A stretch of DNA of 41,554 nucleotides from Henriciella sp. (GCA_012960415.1 DUBH01000079.1:13530-55083); one strand, 5' to 3'. Counted from the first letter of the stretch, positions 25,517 through 34,211 are shown. A program made the numbers and translations. Notes: generated from the letters alone by a model not told the origin.

Positions 25517-26416
25517 ATGGGTTTCCGTGATTTCATTCTTCTTTTCGGCGTCTGCTTTGTCTGGGGGCTGAACCTTGTGGTGACCCGCTGGGTCGTCGCA
25601 GATGCCGCCGTGCCGCCCGTTTTCTTTGCGGCGGTGCGCTTTGCTGGCATCGCGCTTGTTCTCCTCCCCTTCCTGTTTCCCGCGCCGAAGCAGATGCTGA
25701 CCCTGTTCGCGATTTCGATGTGTATGGGCGCGGTTCACTTCGCGCTTCTGTTCATTGGCCTCGCCAATGCAGACGCCAGCGCGGTGTCGGTCACCGGCCA
25801 GCTTGGCGTGCCATTCGCGACACTGATGAGCATGGCGTTCCTTGGAGAGACTGTCGGCTGGCGGCGCGGCCTTGGCATCATGCTGGCCTTTGCGGGGGTG
25901 ACGCTGATTGCGTTTGATCCCGAAAGCTTCTCGGTCAGTTTCGGCCTCATCTATGTGATCATCTCGGCCTTTGTCGGGGCGGCGGGCGGCATCCTGATGA
26001 AGAAGATGGCGCCGATCAGTGCGCTGCAGCTTCAGGCCTGGCTCGGCATGTTCAGCTTCACGCCATTGCTGGCCTTTTCCTTTCTGACCGAAAGCGGGCA
26101 GGTCGACGCCTTTGTCGGTGGTGGCTGGATGGTCTGGACAGCGACAGCGTTCGCAGTCCTTGGCGTCAGCGTCTTTGGGCACGGGGCGTATTATACGCTG
26201 ATCAAGAAGTACGACATCTCGCTCCTCTCGCCGCTCACGCTCATGACACCGATCTGGGGCGTTATCCTTGCCGTTAGCCTGCTTGGTGAGCCGCTGACCC
26301 TGCGCCTGATCGTCGGGGCTGCCATATCGCTGAGCGGTGTCTTCGTGATCGCGATCCGCCGCAACAAGTCGCTGCCGGAGGCCGCCCTGCCAGAGAAAGC
26401 GCGCGTGGCACGATGA
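25517..26416 (+). CDS. EamA-family (DMT) transporter
   Basis: This 299-aa membrane protein has ten hydrophobic helices in two EamA repeats. The first starts FILLFGVCFVWGLNLVVTRW and ends with FLGETVGWRRGLGIMLAFAG. The second ends with LGEPLTLRLIVGAAISLSGV. Both LGE plus following helix signatures of the drug/metabolite transporter superfamily are present. The substrate is unknown; amino acid or metabolite export is common. Its stop overlaps the amidase start by four bases (ATGA). Confidence 0.9.
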   Translation: MGFRDFILLFGVCFVWGLNLVVTRWVVADAAVPPVFFAAVRFAGIALVLLPFLFPAPKQMLTLFAISMCMGAVHFALLFIGLANADASAVSVTGQLGVPFATLMSMAFLGETVGWRRGLGIMLAFAGVTLIAFDPESFSVSFGLIYVIISAFVGAAGGILMKKMAPISALQLQAWLGMFSFTPLLAFSFLTESGQVDAFVGGGWMVWTATAFAVLGVSVFGHGAYYTLIKKYDISLLSPLTLMTPIWGVILAVSLLGEPLTLRLIVGAAISLSGVFVIAIRRNKSLPEAALPEKARVAR

Positions 26417-27096
26417 AGATCACTCTGCGACCCAGCCCGAACTTCAATGAGCGCAAGGGACCGCTCGATATGCTGGTCCTGCACTATACCGGCATGGAAA
26501 CCGGCGACGCGGCCATTGAGAGGCTCTGCGATCCGGAAGCTGGCGTGTCGGCACATTATGTCGTCCGCGAGAATGGCGACATCCTGAAGCTGGTCGATGA
26601 AGACAAACGCGCCTGGCATGCCGGTGTGGCGAGCTGGCAGGGCGACGAGGACCTGAACTCACGCTCGGTCGGCATCGAGATCGTCAATGGTGGGCATGAC
26701 TGGCCCGCAGCTGATGGCAGCCTGCCGGCCTATCCAGACGCCCAGATCGAAGCGGTTACCGAATTGGCGCTCGGTATCATCGAACGTTGGTCCATCCCGC
26801 AGACGAGGGTGGTCGGCCATAGCGATGTTGCCCCTGCCCGAAAGGCCGATCCGGGGGAGCATTTCCCGTGGCAGCAGCTTGCCGCATCGCACATCGGTCT
26901 CTGGCCGCATGAGGCAGGCGACGCATCTCAGCCGGTCCCCACGTCGCTGAAGACGATCGGTTACGACATCGGTGACCTAAAAGCTGCGATCACGGCATTT
27001 CAGCGCCGCTGGCTACAGCATCGCACAGACGGGCTGGACGATGGCGAGGTGCGGGCGCGCGCATCAGCTGTCGCAAAACTCTACTCGGCGGGCTGA
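26413..27096 (+). CDS. N-acetylmuramoyl-L-alanine amidase (AmpD/AmiD-like)
   Basis: This 227-aa zinc amidase cleaves the bond between N-acetylmuramic acid and the peptide of peptidoglycan. The Amidase_2 fold shows zinc ligands His24 (LVLHYTGM), His136 (GHSDVAP) and Asp146 (RKADPG). Lys144 and Glu89 match the catalytic Lys and Glu of AmpD. A C-terminal segment of about 60 residues (VPTSLKTIGYDIGD onward) resembles a peptidoglycan-binding domain. No signal peptide is seen, so a cytoplasmic AmpD-like recycling role is favoured over a periplasmic AmiD one. It is coupled to the EamA gene by a 4-base overlap and overlaps the convergent YihY gene by 16 bases. Confidence 0.9.
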   Translation: MKITLRPSPNFNERKGPLDMLVLHYTGMETGDAAIERLCDPEAGVSAHYVVRENGDILKLVDEDKRAWHAGVASWQGDEDLNSRSVGIEIVNGGHDWPAADGSLPAYPDAQIEAVTELALGIIERWSIPQTRVVGHSDVAPARKADPGEHFPWQQLAASHIGLWPHEAGDASQPVPTSLKTIGYDIGDLKAAITAFQRRWLQHRTDGLDDGEVRARASAVAKLYSAG

Positions 27097-28022
27097 TCGC
27101 TCTGCGGCGCCGCGCCGGTATCTGCCGCTTTTTCCTTTTGCCGATTTGATCTCGCAATCAGGGTTGACCATTCGACGGTCAGGGCTGCGCCGAGCAGCAG
27201 CGAAGACACCGATACGAGCAGCCAGATGAAGCCGAGGATCACCGAGGCGAGCGCGCCGTAGAATGTGTCGAGGACCGAGACCTGCAGATAGATATGATAG
27301 GCCCAGGTCGCGACACTCCAGCAAAGCGCCCCGGCGGCGGCCCCCATCGTCATGGACCGGCCTGAATTGATCCGGCCGTACAGCGAGAGCGATATGATCA
27401 GGTAGAAGATAACAAAGCAGGCGATGAACTTGCCGAGCCAGAGCTGGGAGGCGAAATCTGAAATGTCGCGCGCAAGGTCAAACGCGATGAAGCCTTGGCG
27501 TTCTGTCGCAAACGACATGAGAAGCTGAAGCGCACCAAGCAGCCAGACGATCAGGATGAGCAGCGTCGTCATCAGAAGCGACACACCCTGAAACCGGATG
27601 ATGTTTGAGCGTCTCTCGCTGCCTGCCACCATGCGGATGCCCGTAATCGCGGCCTTCGCTCCAGAACTGGCCGTGTAGAGAACGATAAGAACCGCCGCCA
27701 CGGCGCGAATGGTGAGGCCTTGCGGGGTCGAGTCCCTGATTGTCGTGAGATCGGCCTGCCGTAACGGCGCAACCGCAGAAGTCAGAACTTGGTCGACCGT
27801 ATTTGAAAGCGATTGCGACAGATCATGCGGCAAAAGTGAGAAGAGCAGGGTCAGCGTCAGGTAGATCAGCGGGAAAATGGAAAATAGCGCGTAGAAGCTG
27901 ATCCCGCCCGTGACGATCCTTACTTCAGGCCGCGACAGCCGCACGATCGCGCGCCATAGCGGAAGGAGGATCCACTCCCGCATGAATTGCGGCATTGGCA
28001 GTTTTGTCAGCCAGGCCTCCAT
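27081..28022 (-). CDS. YihY/BrkB-family inner-membrane protein
   Basis: This protein of about 313 aa has six hydrophobic helices and the family motifs: ISFYALFSIFPLIYLTLTL (helix 1), a central TASSGAKAAITGIRMVAG region, YGRINSGRSMTMGAAAGAL, and YGALASVILGFIWLLVS. The family was once named ribonuclease BN in error; it is an inner-membrane protein of unknown function. ATG 28022 is preferred because AGGGGAG lies just upstream; ATGs at 28037 and 28061 are alternatives. Its last 16 bases overlap the convergent amidase gene. Confidence 0.9.
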   Translation of the reverse strand: MEAWLTKLPMPQFMREWILLPLWRAIVRLSRPEVRIVTGGISFYALFSIFPLIYLTLTLLFSLLPHDLSQSLSNTVDQVLTSAVAPLRQADLTTIRDSTPQGLTIRAVAAVLIVLYTASSGAKAAITGIRMVAGSERRSNIIRFQGVSLLMTTLLILIVWLLGALQLLMSFATERQGFIAFDLARDISDFASQLWLGKFIACFVIFYLIISLSLYGRINSGRSMTMGAAAGALCWSVATWAYHIYLQVSVLDTFYGALASVILGFIWLLVSVSSLLLGAALTVEWSTLIARSNRQKEKAADTGAAPQSDQPAE

Positions 28023-28207
28023 CGGGCTCCCCTGCATAGGCTGCATCAATCGGGGCAGCATGAAGCAGCCCGGCGCGCGACGCCATAGCTTCCTGCCACC
28101 AAACTCGATTTCCTTGCCTCGTGCTCAAGCAAAGGCTATGCGCCCGCCCCAGAAGTCCTCGTATTGCCGCGGCTGCTGACCCGACTGGCAAAACGCTGAG
28201 GAAGACA

Positions 28208-28750
28208 ATGTCCCACCCTAACTCGCGTGCCGAGCGCCGCGCCCTTGCGCGCAAGCTCCATGGACGCATCAATCATCGCGAACACTCCTTCCGCCGCTTT
28301 GGCATCGAGAAGGACTGGAAGAAGATCTACTGGCGCAAGAACAAGCTTCACCGCGCGCGTAAGATCGGCAAGATCTGGCCCCATAATGAATGGGAAAAGA
28401 TCATGGCGGACGCTGAGCCTGTAAAAATTCTGTTCGTCTGCTCGCAGAACCGCCTTCGCAGCCCCACGGGCGAGAAGGTGTTCAACGGCGTGGCAGGCGT
28501 GGAAGCAAGGTCAGCAGGCACAGCGCGAGATGCGGCTCATGCCGTCCAGATGGAGGACATCCGCTGGGCTGACATGCTCGTCTGCATGGAGGATAAGCAT
28601 GCGCGCCGCCTGCAGGCTGATTTCCGTCAGGCGGTCGCGTTCAAGCCGATCCATGTGCTCGGCATTCCGGACGATTTCAAATTCATGCAGACGGAACTGG
28701 TGGAGCTGCTGATCGAAACTGTGACACCGCTGCTTGAGGATATCGAGTAG
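28208..28750 (+). CDS. Low-molecular-weight protein tyrosine phosphatase-like protein with basic N-terminal fusion
   Basis: From ATG 28208 the protein is 180 aa. Residues about 70-180 are a low-molecular-weight phosphatase-like domain: ILFVCSQNRLRSPTGEKVF carries the C(X)5R loop (Cys78, Arg84), and IPDDFKFMQ holds the likely general-acid Asp. Most relatives of this short type are only about 107 aa and begin just before that loop. Here an in-frame, very basic 60-residue segment (NSRAERRALARKLHGRI) precedes it and resembles free-standing small RAERR proteins. GAGGAAG supports the 28208 start. ATG 28403 would give the ordinary phosphatase alone. Confidence 0.78.
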   Translation: MSHPNSRAERRALARKLHGRINHREHSFRRFGIEKDWKKIYWRKNKLHRARKIGKIWPHNEWEKIMADAEPVKILFVCSQNRLRSPTGEKVFNGVAGVEARSAGTARDAAHAVQMEDIRWADMLVCMEDKHARRLQADFRQAVAFKPIHVLGIPDDFKFMQTELVELLIETVTPLLEDIE

Positions 28751-28753
28751 CGG

Positions 28754-29350
28754 CTACGGCCCGCAGACCCATTCGCCGTCGAAGCTGCGGGTTGGGCCGT
28801 CGGCGCGGTTGACTGTCATGGTCGCGGCTTGGTTGGTCTGCTCGGTTTGCGGTCCATCGAGGACGGCATCGCCGAGCTCTACCACGATGACCATGCCTTC
28901 ACCGGCAAAGGTTCCGCCATCTTCTTCAAGCCCGCTGAAGCCGCCAAGCTGTTCGCCATAGAGCTCGAGGTCAGCGCCATCATTATTGATCGCAGCCGTT
29001 GCCCGGCCGTCTGGATCAACATCGGCGGCGGCAACTAGAAGTGGCTCCTGGGTGTCGGCTGCCTGGAACGAGCAGCGCAGCTCTCCATCCAGAAAGTCAG
29101 CGCCTTGCATCGAAACCGGCTGCAGGTCTGTCAGCGTTGCATCGCTGCCTGTGACGCCAATATCGGTTTCCGCAGTATCGTCGGGGAGCATGCTGTCGCT
29201 TGAGGTGACCTCGCTGCTTTCCTGCGCATTGACGATCGGCGCTTCGCCCATCTGGGTTTCTGCGTCAGGGGCGTCGGTATCAGAGGGCGAGCAGGCCACG
29301 ATGATCAGTCCGGCGGAAAGGGCGGCGATGGATGTGAATGTCTTTTTCAT
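28754..29350 (-). CDS. Putative lipoprotein
   Basis: This 198-aa protein has a lipoprotein signal (residues 1-19, LIIVAC, Cys20). A Thr/Ser/Asp-rich linker of about 60 residues leads to a compact C-terminal domain containing GELRCSFQA and ending FDGEWVCGP. The two cysteines could form a disulfide. It is predicted to be membrane-anchored in the periplasm. I recognise no family and assign no function. It is a single gene, convergent with the phosphatase gene. Confidence 0.72.
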   Translation of the reverse strand: MKKTFTSIAALSAGLIIVACSPSDTDAPDAETQMGEAPIVNAQESSEVTSSDSMLPDDTAETDIGVTGSDATLTDLQPVSMQGADFLDGELRCSFQAADTQEPLLVAAADVDPDGRATAAINNDGADLELYGEQLGGFSGLEEDGGTFAGEGMVIVVELGDAVLDGPQTEQTNQAATMTVNRADGPTRSFDGEWVCGP

Positions 29351-29448
29351 GTTTCAGCCAACGAATGTTGGGTCCCAATGTTCCGCAACTTCAGCCCGAT
29401 CATAGTTGCAATCTGGCGGGTGGGGACATTCTGGCGTATAGGGGCGCC

Positions 29449-29828
29449 CTGACCAGACGGCCGGGCAGTCGCTGGCATGGCTCACAAGGCTGTGCTGGAG
29501 GAAAGTCCGGGCTCCATGGAAACAGGGCGGCGGATAATGTCCGCCCGGCGTGAGCCGAGGGAAAGTGCCACAGAGAGCAGACCGCCCCAGATCTGATCTG
29601 GGGTAAGGGTGAAAGGGTGGGGTAAGAGCCCACCGCGGGGGCGGTAACGTCCCTGGCATGGTAAACCCCGCCTGGAGCAAGACCGAATAGGGGGTGCGCA
29701 TGGGCCGTTTCCAGCCCGCGCCCCGGGTGTGTCGCGTGAGGGTCCTGGCGACAGGGCTCCCAGAGGAATGACTGCACAGGCGCCGCAAGGCGCTGGACAG
29801 AACCCGGCTTACAGGCCGTCTGGTCAGC
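29449..29828 (+). ncRNA. rnpB: RNase P RNA, bacterial type A
   Basis: This is the catalytic RNA of RNase P. The P1 helix is formed by CTGACCAGACGGCC (29449 on) with GGCCGTCTGGTCAG (29814-29827). The universal core elements are present in order: GAGGAAAGTCCGGGCTCC, AGGGTGAAAGGGTG with GGTAAGAGCCCACCG, and ACAGAACCCGGCTTA near the 3' end. The length of about 380 nt is normal. The next minus-strand gene stops immediately beyond it. Confidence 0.96.
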
Positions 29829-30326
29829 CTACTTCCAGCGTTTCCAGAAGCGCACCTTCGGGCGTGCCACCGGACGGGCCCGCTGCAGAACATCTGTGCG
29901 CACACGGATCATGGCGGCGGCGAGGTGAATCTCCCAGAGGAAGCTCCCCGTCGCGGTAATGAGTGCGCCCATCGTCATGATGAAAAGAATGGAGACGGGT
30001 ATCCCGACACTCAGCCGGAAAAGCTGGCCGGTAAATAGCGTCACGATGACGAGACAGACGAGCAGCATCGCCAGCGTCGAAAGGACGATGGCGCGGTTGA
30101 TCCACGAAATACGCTGGTCCAGCAGGATAATTTCAGAGCGCCAGCGCGGATGGTTCTCCATCGCGCCCTCGACCATCAACTCCATCTCGAGCGAGCGAGA
30201 GCGGTCAACCGTGCGGCCAAGCCGGTTGGTCAGCACGGTCAGGAGTGCGCCGATACCCGCAATCAGGAAGACCGGCGCAACGGCCAGCTCGATGCTGTGA
30301 ACGATATCAACGTCGACGGTTTCCAT
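29829..30326 (-). CDS. DUF2721-family membrane protein
   Basis: From ATG 30326 the protein is 165 aa. It starts with a short periplasmic or amphipathic segment, then a helix (LAVAPVFLIAGIGALLTVLT). A charged region RLGRTVDRSRSLE and LLDQRISWINRAIVLST follow, then two or three more helices. This is the DUF2721 pattern, a membrane family of unknown function. The long frame to 30419 is not used because METVDVD is the family-like start. It follows kdsD by 34 bases on the same strand and probably shares its transcript. Confidence 0.82.
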   Translation of the reverse strand: METVDVDIVHSIELAVAPVFLIAGIGALLTVLTNRLGRTVDRSRSLEMELMVEGAMENHPRWRSEIILLDQRISWINRAIVLSTLAMLLVCLVIVTLFTGQLFRLSVGIPVSILFIMTMGALITATGSFLWEIHLAAAMIRVRTDVLQRARPVARPKVRFWKRWK

Positions 30327-30360
30327 GACGAACCTGAGATGGGCCGGGCGCGGCCGATTG

Positions 30361-31329
30361 CTAGATGTAGCCTTCTTCGAGAAGGTCCTTGGTGTGAATG
30401 ATCCCGACTGGCTTGCCATCCTCGAGGACGAAGCCGTTCGAAATACGAAGCTTGGTCATCACATCGACGACGAGCGCGATGCGGTCACCCTTGGCGAAGG
30501 TCTTGCCGCCGCGCGTCATCATTTCGCGCGCTGTGCCCGCTTCACGGCCTTCCTGCATATAGCGGCGAAGGTCGCCATCCGTGACGATGCCGATATAGCG
30601 CCCGTCGCCATCGACAACGGCGACGCAGCCCTGACGGCCTTCGGCGATTGCCTGAATGACGTCTCGCAGGCCTGCATCCTGGCTGACCATGGGCGGGCTG
30701 CCATCGCGAGACATGAGATAGTCAGCAACCGTATGCAGCGCCTTGCCGAGTTTTCCGCCCGGATGGCGCGCGCCGAAATCTTCTGGGCTGAAACCGCGCC
30801 GGGCCATGAGGGCGACCGCCAGCGCATCACCCATGACAAGCGTCATCGTAGTCGATGAGGTCGGCGCGAGCCCGTTTGGACAGGCCTCTTCATGTTCAGG
30901 CAGGGCCAGCAGGATGTCGGCATTGCGTCCAAGCAAGCTGTCAGCCGAGCGTGTCATCGCGATAAGCTTTACAGCATGCGAGCGGCAGTAGCGCAGGAGA
31001 TCGATCAGCTCGCGCGTCTCGCCGGAATAGGAAATGGCGAGGACCACGCTGTCAGGGCGCACCATGCCAAGGTCGCCATGGCTGGCTTCGGTCGGGTGAA
31101 GGAAGAAGGATGGCGTGCCGGTCGAGGCCATCGTCGCGGCGATCTTCTGGCCGATATGGCCGGATTTTCCGACGCCGGCGACGATGAGATAGCCCTCGCA
31201 GCCAACGATCGCATCGACGGCGGCAGCGAAGTTCGCATCAAGGCTGCTGGAGAGTGCGTCCAGCGCCTCGCGTTCGATCTGCATCACGCGGCGGGCGGTT
31301 TCGAGGTCTTTTTCCGGTCCAGATGACAT
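30361..31329 (-). CDS. kdsD: D-arabinose-5-phosphate isomerase (KdsD/KpsF/GutQ family)
   Basis: This 322-aa enzyme interconverts ribulose-5-phosphate and arabinose-5-phosphate, the first step toward Kdo for lipopolysaccharide. The N-terminal SIS domain has VAGVGKSGHIGQKIAATMAS, HPTEASHGDLGMV, ISYSGETRELI and LAPTSSTTMTLVMGDALAVA. Two C-terminal CBS domains follow (VVDGDGRYIGIVTDGDLRRY and EDGKPVGIIHTKDLLEEG). GGAGA upstream supports ATG 31329. DUF2721 is downstream; no other Kdo gene is in view. Confidence 0.92.
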   Translation of the reverse strand: MSSGPEKDLETARRVMQIEREALDALSSSLDANFAAAVDAIVGCEGYLIVAGVGKSGHIGQKIAATMASTGTPSFFLHPTEASHGDLGMVRPDSVVLAISYSGETRELIDLLRYCRSHAVKLIAMTRSADSLLGRNADILLALPEHEEACPNGLAPTSSTTMTLVMGDALAVALMARRGFSPEDFGARHPGGKLGKALHTVADYLMSRDGSPPMVSQDAGLRDVIQAIAEGRQGCVAVVDGDGRYIGIVTDGDLRRYMQEGREAGTAREMMTRGGKTFAKGDRIALVVDVMTKLRISNGFVLEDGKPVGIIHTKDLLEEGYI

Positions 31330-31378
31330 GTGCCGTCTCTCCAATTTCCGCGCGCGCCCCATTGATCAGGGTCAGCGA

Positions 31379-31723
31379 CTATTCCGGTTCAGCGAAGCCC
31401 CAGCCATCTGGCTTGTAGCCACGGGCCAGCGCCATCTTGGTCGTGCGTTCCTCATGCAGCCAGATGTCCTGGGGTGTAAAGGGGATCGGTCCGATTGAGG
31501 CGGCGACTTCGTGCTCGTTCTCGGCTTCCCCGGGCTGGTAGCCAAAGGTTTCGAGTGCCTTTTCAAAGGCCTCGCGCCGGGATTCCTCGCCCTCGATCGG
31601 CACGAAGAAGAGGTCCAGCATGATCTCGCTATGCGGTTTGACGCCTTTGGTGTCGCGCAGCTGCTCGCACGTATAGACCGTCTCGGCCTGCTGCTCGGTG
31701 AAGTTCCAGTCTGCTTCGTCCAT
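31379..31723 (-). CDS. RraB-like (ribonuclease E inhibitor family) protein
   Basis: This 114-aa acidic protein fits the RraB family layout: an N-terminal helix, LDLFFVPIEGEESRREAFEK, a GYQPGEAE segment, and a C-terminal GYKPDGWGFAEPE (the conserved DGW). RraB in E. coli binds RNase E and alters its activity; whether this alphaproteobacterial member does so is unproven. It has no signal peptide. It lies upstream of kdsD on the same strand, 49 bases apart, so cotranscription is possible. Confidence 0.7.
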   Translation of the reverse strand: MDEADWNFTEQQAETVYTCEQLRDTKGVKPHSEIMLDLFFVPIEGEESRREAFEKALETFGYQPGEAENEHEVAASIGPIPFTPQDIWLHEERTTKMALARGYKPDGWGFAEPE

Positions 31724-31872
31724 TCTAGTACCCTCGAATTTTATGCGCGCCTTATGGCAGAAACCTGCTCTTCAGCGAAGCCGGGCAACCCAGCGGCAAC
31801 AGCTGCGTTACTAGATGGCGAAGTACACTCGCCACCAGGAAGCAGAAGGCAGACGACGGGGAAGCCGCAGAC

Positions 31873-33339
31873 ATGGCTGTTGAGAATTTGCTGGCTCCGG
31901 GAAAGACCTGCCAACGTATCGAAACCGCCGACCAGCTGCGCATCATTCTGGAAGGCCGGGACTATTTCCGGGCCGTGAAGGAAGCGATGCTGAATGCCGA
32001 AAAGACGATCATGATGATCGGCTGGGATTTCGACACGCGTATCGAGTTTGAACCCGACGAACAGACACTGGACGGGCCCAACCAGCTGGGCGAATTTCTC
32101 TCTTGGGTCACGAATGAACGCGAGCAGCTTCAGCTTTACATGCTGAAGTGGAATGTTGGCGCGATGCAGTCGGTCCTGCGCGGTATGGTGCCTATCGGCA
32201 TCCGGCCTATGCGGTTTAACAGCAACTTCCATTTCCATCTCGACTCGACCCATCCCGTCGGCGCGGCCCACCATTCCAAGATCATTGTGATCGACGACCA
32301 GATGGCCTTTTGCGGCGGTATCGACATGACGGCAGGCCGCTGGGACACATGCGAACACCTCGATGACCAGCCCTGCCGGACGCTGCCGGGCGAGAGCGAA
32401 ATGCCGAAGCCCTGGCATGACGCGACCGTGGCCGTTTCCGGTGATATTGCCTGCGCGCTTGGTGATGTCGCGCGCGAGCGCTGGTTGCGGGCGACCGGGG
32501 AAAAGCTCCCCCCGCCCCAATGCGACAACGACCCTGTCTGGCCGGACCTCGATCTCACCTGGAGCGATGTACCGGTCGCCCTGGCTCGGACCTTTCCGGG
32601 CTTCTCCGACTTTGAGGAAGTCCGCGAGATCGAGGCGCTATATCTGGAGGCCATCGCGCGGGCGAAGGACACGCTTTACATCGAGAGCCAGTATCTCGCC
32701 TCGGCCAAACTCGTGCACGCCATGGCAGAACGCCTTCAGGAAAAGGACGGACCAGAGATCGTCCTTGTCCTGCCGCGAAACGCTGAAGGATGGCTGCGCC
32801 AGAAAGCGATGGATGGGGCGCGCGTGCGCATGCTCGAACATCTCTGGGCGCATGACCCCCACGATCGGTTTGCCGCCTATTATCCGGTGACGGAGAGCGA
32901 ATCCCCGATCTATGTGCACGCCAAGATCCTGATCCTCGATGATGAGTTGATCCGCGTCGGCTCCTCTAATCTCAATAACCGCTCCATGGGATTCGACACC
33001 GAAACCGATCTTGCCGTTGAAGCTTCCCAGTGCGGTGATCCCGACCAGATGCGCGCCGATATCAGCGACCTTCGCGCGGGCCTTGTCAGCGAGCATCTCG
33101 GCGTCAGCAAGGAAGAGCTTGCCGAAGCGCTGGAGACATCTGGCGGATCGTTGATCGGCGCAATCACCGCCCTAAAGGGGGATGGACGTTCGCTTCGTCT
33201 TTTCGAGGAAGCCGAAGTGAACGGCGAAGCCAACATCCTCGCGGAGAATGAATTCGCCGACCCGGAAGAGGTGGGCGACGGTTTAGCCGAACGCCTCGTC
33301 AACGGTGTGCGCGACCTTGTGGGGAACGCTTCGGAGTAG
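31873..33339 (+). CDS. Phospholipase D-like / cardiolipin synthase-like protein
   Basis: This 488-aa protein has two HKD motifs: His134-Lys136-Asp141 (HHSKIIVIDD) and His349-Lys351-Asp356 (HAKILILDD). Each is followed by its usual glycine/asparagine segment (FCGGIDMTAGRWDT and VGSSNLNNRSMGFDTE). Both active-site halves are therefore intact. No signal peptide or membrane segment is seen. Members cleave or transfer phospholipid head groups; some act in cardiolipin synthesis or on other phosphodiesters. The C-terminal 110 residues are acidic and lack a known motif. The start has a distant GGGGAAG. It is a single gene. Confidence 0.85.
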   Translation: MAVENLLAPGKTCQRIETADQLRIILEGRDYFRAVKEAMLNAEKTIMMIGWDFDTRIEFEPDEQTLDGPNQLGEFLSWVTNEREQLQLYMLKWNVGAMQSVLRGMVPIGIRPMRFNSNFHFHLDSTHPVGAAHHSKIIVIDDQMAFCGGIDMTAGRWDTCEHLDDQPCRTLPGESEMPKPWHDATVAVSGDIACALGDVARERWLRATGEKLPPPQCDNDPVWPDLDLTWSDVPVALARTFPGFSDFEEVREIEALYLEAIARAKDTLYIESQYLASAKLVHAMAERLQEKDGPEIVLVLPRNAEGWLRQKAMDGARVRMLEHLWAHDPHDRFAAYYPVTESESPIYVHAKILILDDELIRVGSSNLNNRSMGFDTETDLAVEASQCGDPDQMRADISDLRAGLVSEHLGVSKEELAEALETSGGSLIGAITALKGDGRSLRLFEEAEVNGEANILAENEFADPEEVGDGLAERLVNGVRDLVGNASE

Positions 33340-33412
33340 AGGTTTCCTTTTAGTTTGCTCCCGTATCGGCGCTGGCGCGCCTCACATGGAGCGGGCTCAG
33401 GGCTGTTTCGCT

Positions 33413-33434
33413 CCCTTCTCCTTGGGGAGAAGGG
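33413..33434. repeat. Interspersed palindrome 1
   Basis: CCCTTCTCC (33413-33421), a four-base loop, then GGAGAAGGG (33426-33434) form a perfect 9-bp hairpin. It resembles the CTCCTT/GGGAGAAGG repeats scattered through many proteobacterial genomes. Confidence 0.6.
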
Positions 33435-33534
33435 CCGGGGATGAGGGGATACGATCTTTCAACAGGCGCTAAGCTTTGCAGTGATGAGCGGAGGCGCGTC
33501 ACTGACGATGGTTTGCCGAGCCTCGATGTGGCTC

Positions 33535-33570
33535 CCCCTCACCCCTGACCCCTCTCCCAAGGGAGAGGGG
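33535..33570. repeat. Interspersed palindrome 2 (CCCCTCTCCC type)
   Basis: CCCCTCTCCC (33549-33558), AA, GGGAGAGGGG (33561-33570) form a perfect 10-bp stem, preceded by the usual CCCCTCACCCCTGA leader. Such elements are abundant intergenic repeats in several proteobacteria. Confidence 0.65.
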
Positions 33571-33599
33571 AATAGTTTCTACAAACACCAGTATCGCCA

Positions 33600-33741
33600 T
33601 ACGGGGCTTCCCGCTGGCGGTGCGCATGCAGTCTCGCCCTCATGTGACAGGGCCGGGCGCGTCCAGGGTGGACGCTATAGATAATGCCAGCCTTTCGGCG
33701 TGGCTGTAGAGCGTGCGCCATGGACGCGCCCTTGCGAAGGG
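33600..33741 (+). ncRNA. Candidate structured RNA, five tandem hairpins
   Basis: Five stem-loops follow one another: CGGG/CCCG (33602-33605, 33610-33613), GCCCT/AGGGC (33636-33640, 33649-33653), GCGTCC/GGACGC (33659-33664, 33670-33675), GCCAGCC/GGC-TGGC with one bulge (33686-33692, 33697-33704), and CCCTT/AAGGG (33729-33733, 33737-33741). None is part of a believable gene. The block faintly recalls the C4 antisense RNA/icd-like immunity region of P4-type phages, but that is from memory and unproven. The strand is a guess. Confidence 0.35.
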
Positions 33742-34084
33742 TATCGGCCGTTCGGATGTCTCACTCCCGGCCCGTCTCGGAAACATTTTCGTACGCAGGA
33801 CAGCCTGCGCAGCACTGATTACCCCACATGACGCCGACCACATGGCAGGGCGTTACACCCCGCCGGCAGCACCGGTCACCTTCGCACTCCGCTCAGCGCG
33901 CACCATTGCTGGCACGCATGAGCCCTCCCGTTTCAGCTTGCGTGCACCGGGGTCTGTACCGGCTCGGGCAGCGTCAACGAGAACCGCCACCTTCCGGTCG
34001 GTCCGGACCGCCCTGTCTGGTGATGGGAGGCGTATAGTATGGGAGTGGTTCGATAGGGTGGGGATGGGTTTGTTTTGTCCGACA

Positions 34085-34130
34085 CCCCCTTCGACCCGCT
34101 TTGCGGGCTACTTCACCCGCGAGCGGGGGA
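34085..34130. repeat. Interspersed repeat with two small palindromes
   Basis: CCCGC-TTT-GCGGG (34095-34107) and CCCGC-GA-GCGGG (34116-34127) sit side by side within an ACCCCCTTCGACCCGC context. I have seen similar strings as dispersed repeats in marine alphaproteobacteria. Confidence 0.5.
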
Positions 34131-34187
34131 AGAAGAAGCCACGCTGGAGTCACGCTTTCCTGCCCCGTAAACGGTGGAGGTGCGCGG

Positions 34188-34211
34188 TCCTTCGACAGGC
34201 TCAGGATGAGG
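34188..34211. repeat. TCCTTCGACAGGCTCAGGAT-type dispersed repeat
   Basis: The string starting TCCTTCGACAGGCTCAGGAT and continuing GAGG matches a very common dispersed element of alphaproteobacterial genomes, with TCCT and AGGA as short arms. Confidence 0.65.

Noticed and set aside
29354-29905. Minus-strand frames covering rnpB
   Set aside because: The DNA is RNase P RNA; the frames are proline- and cysteine-rich nonsense.
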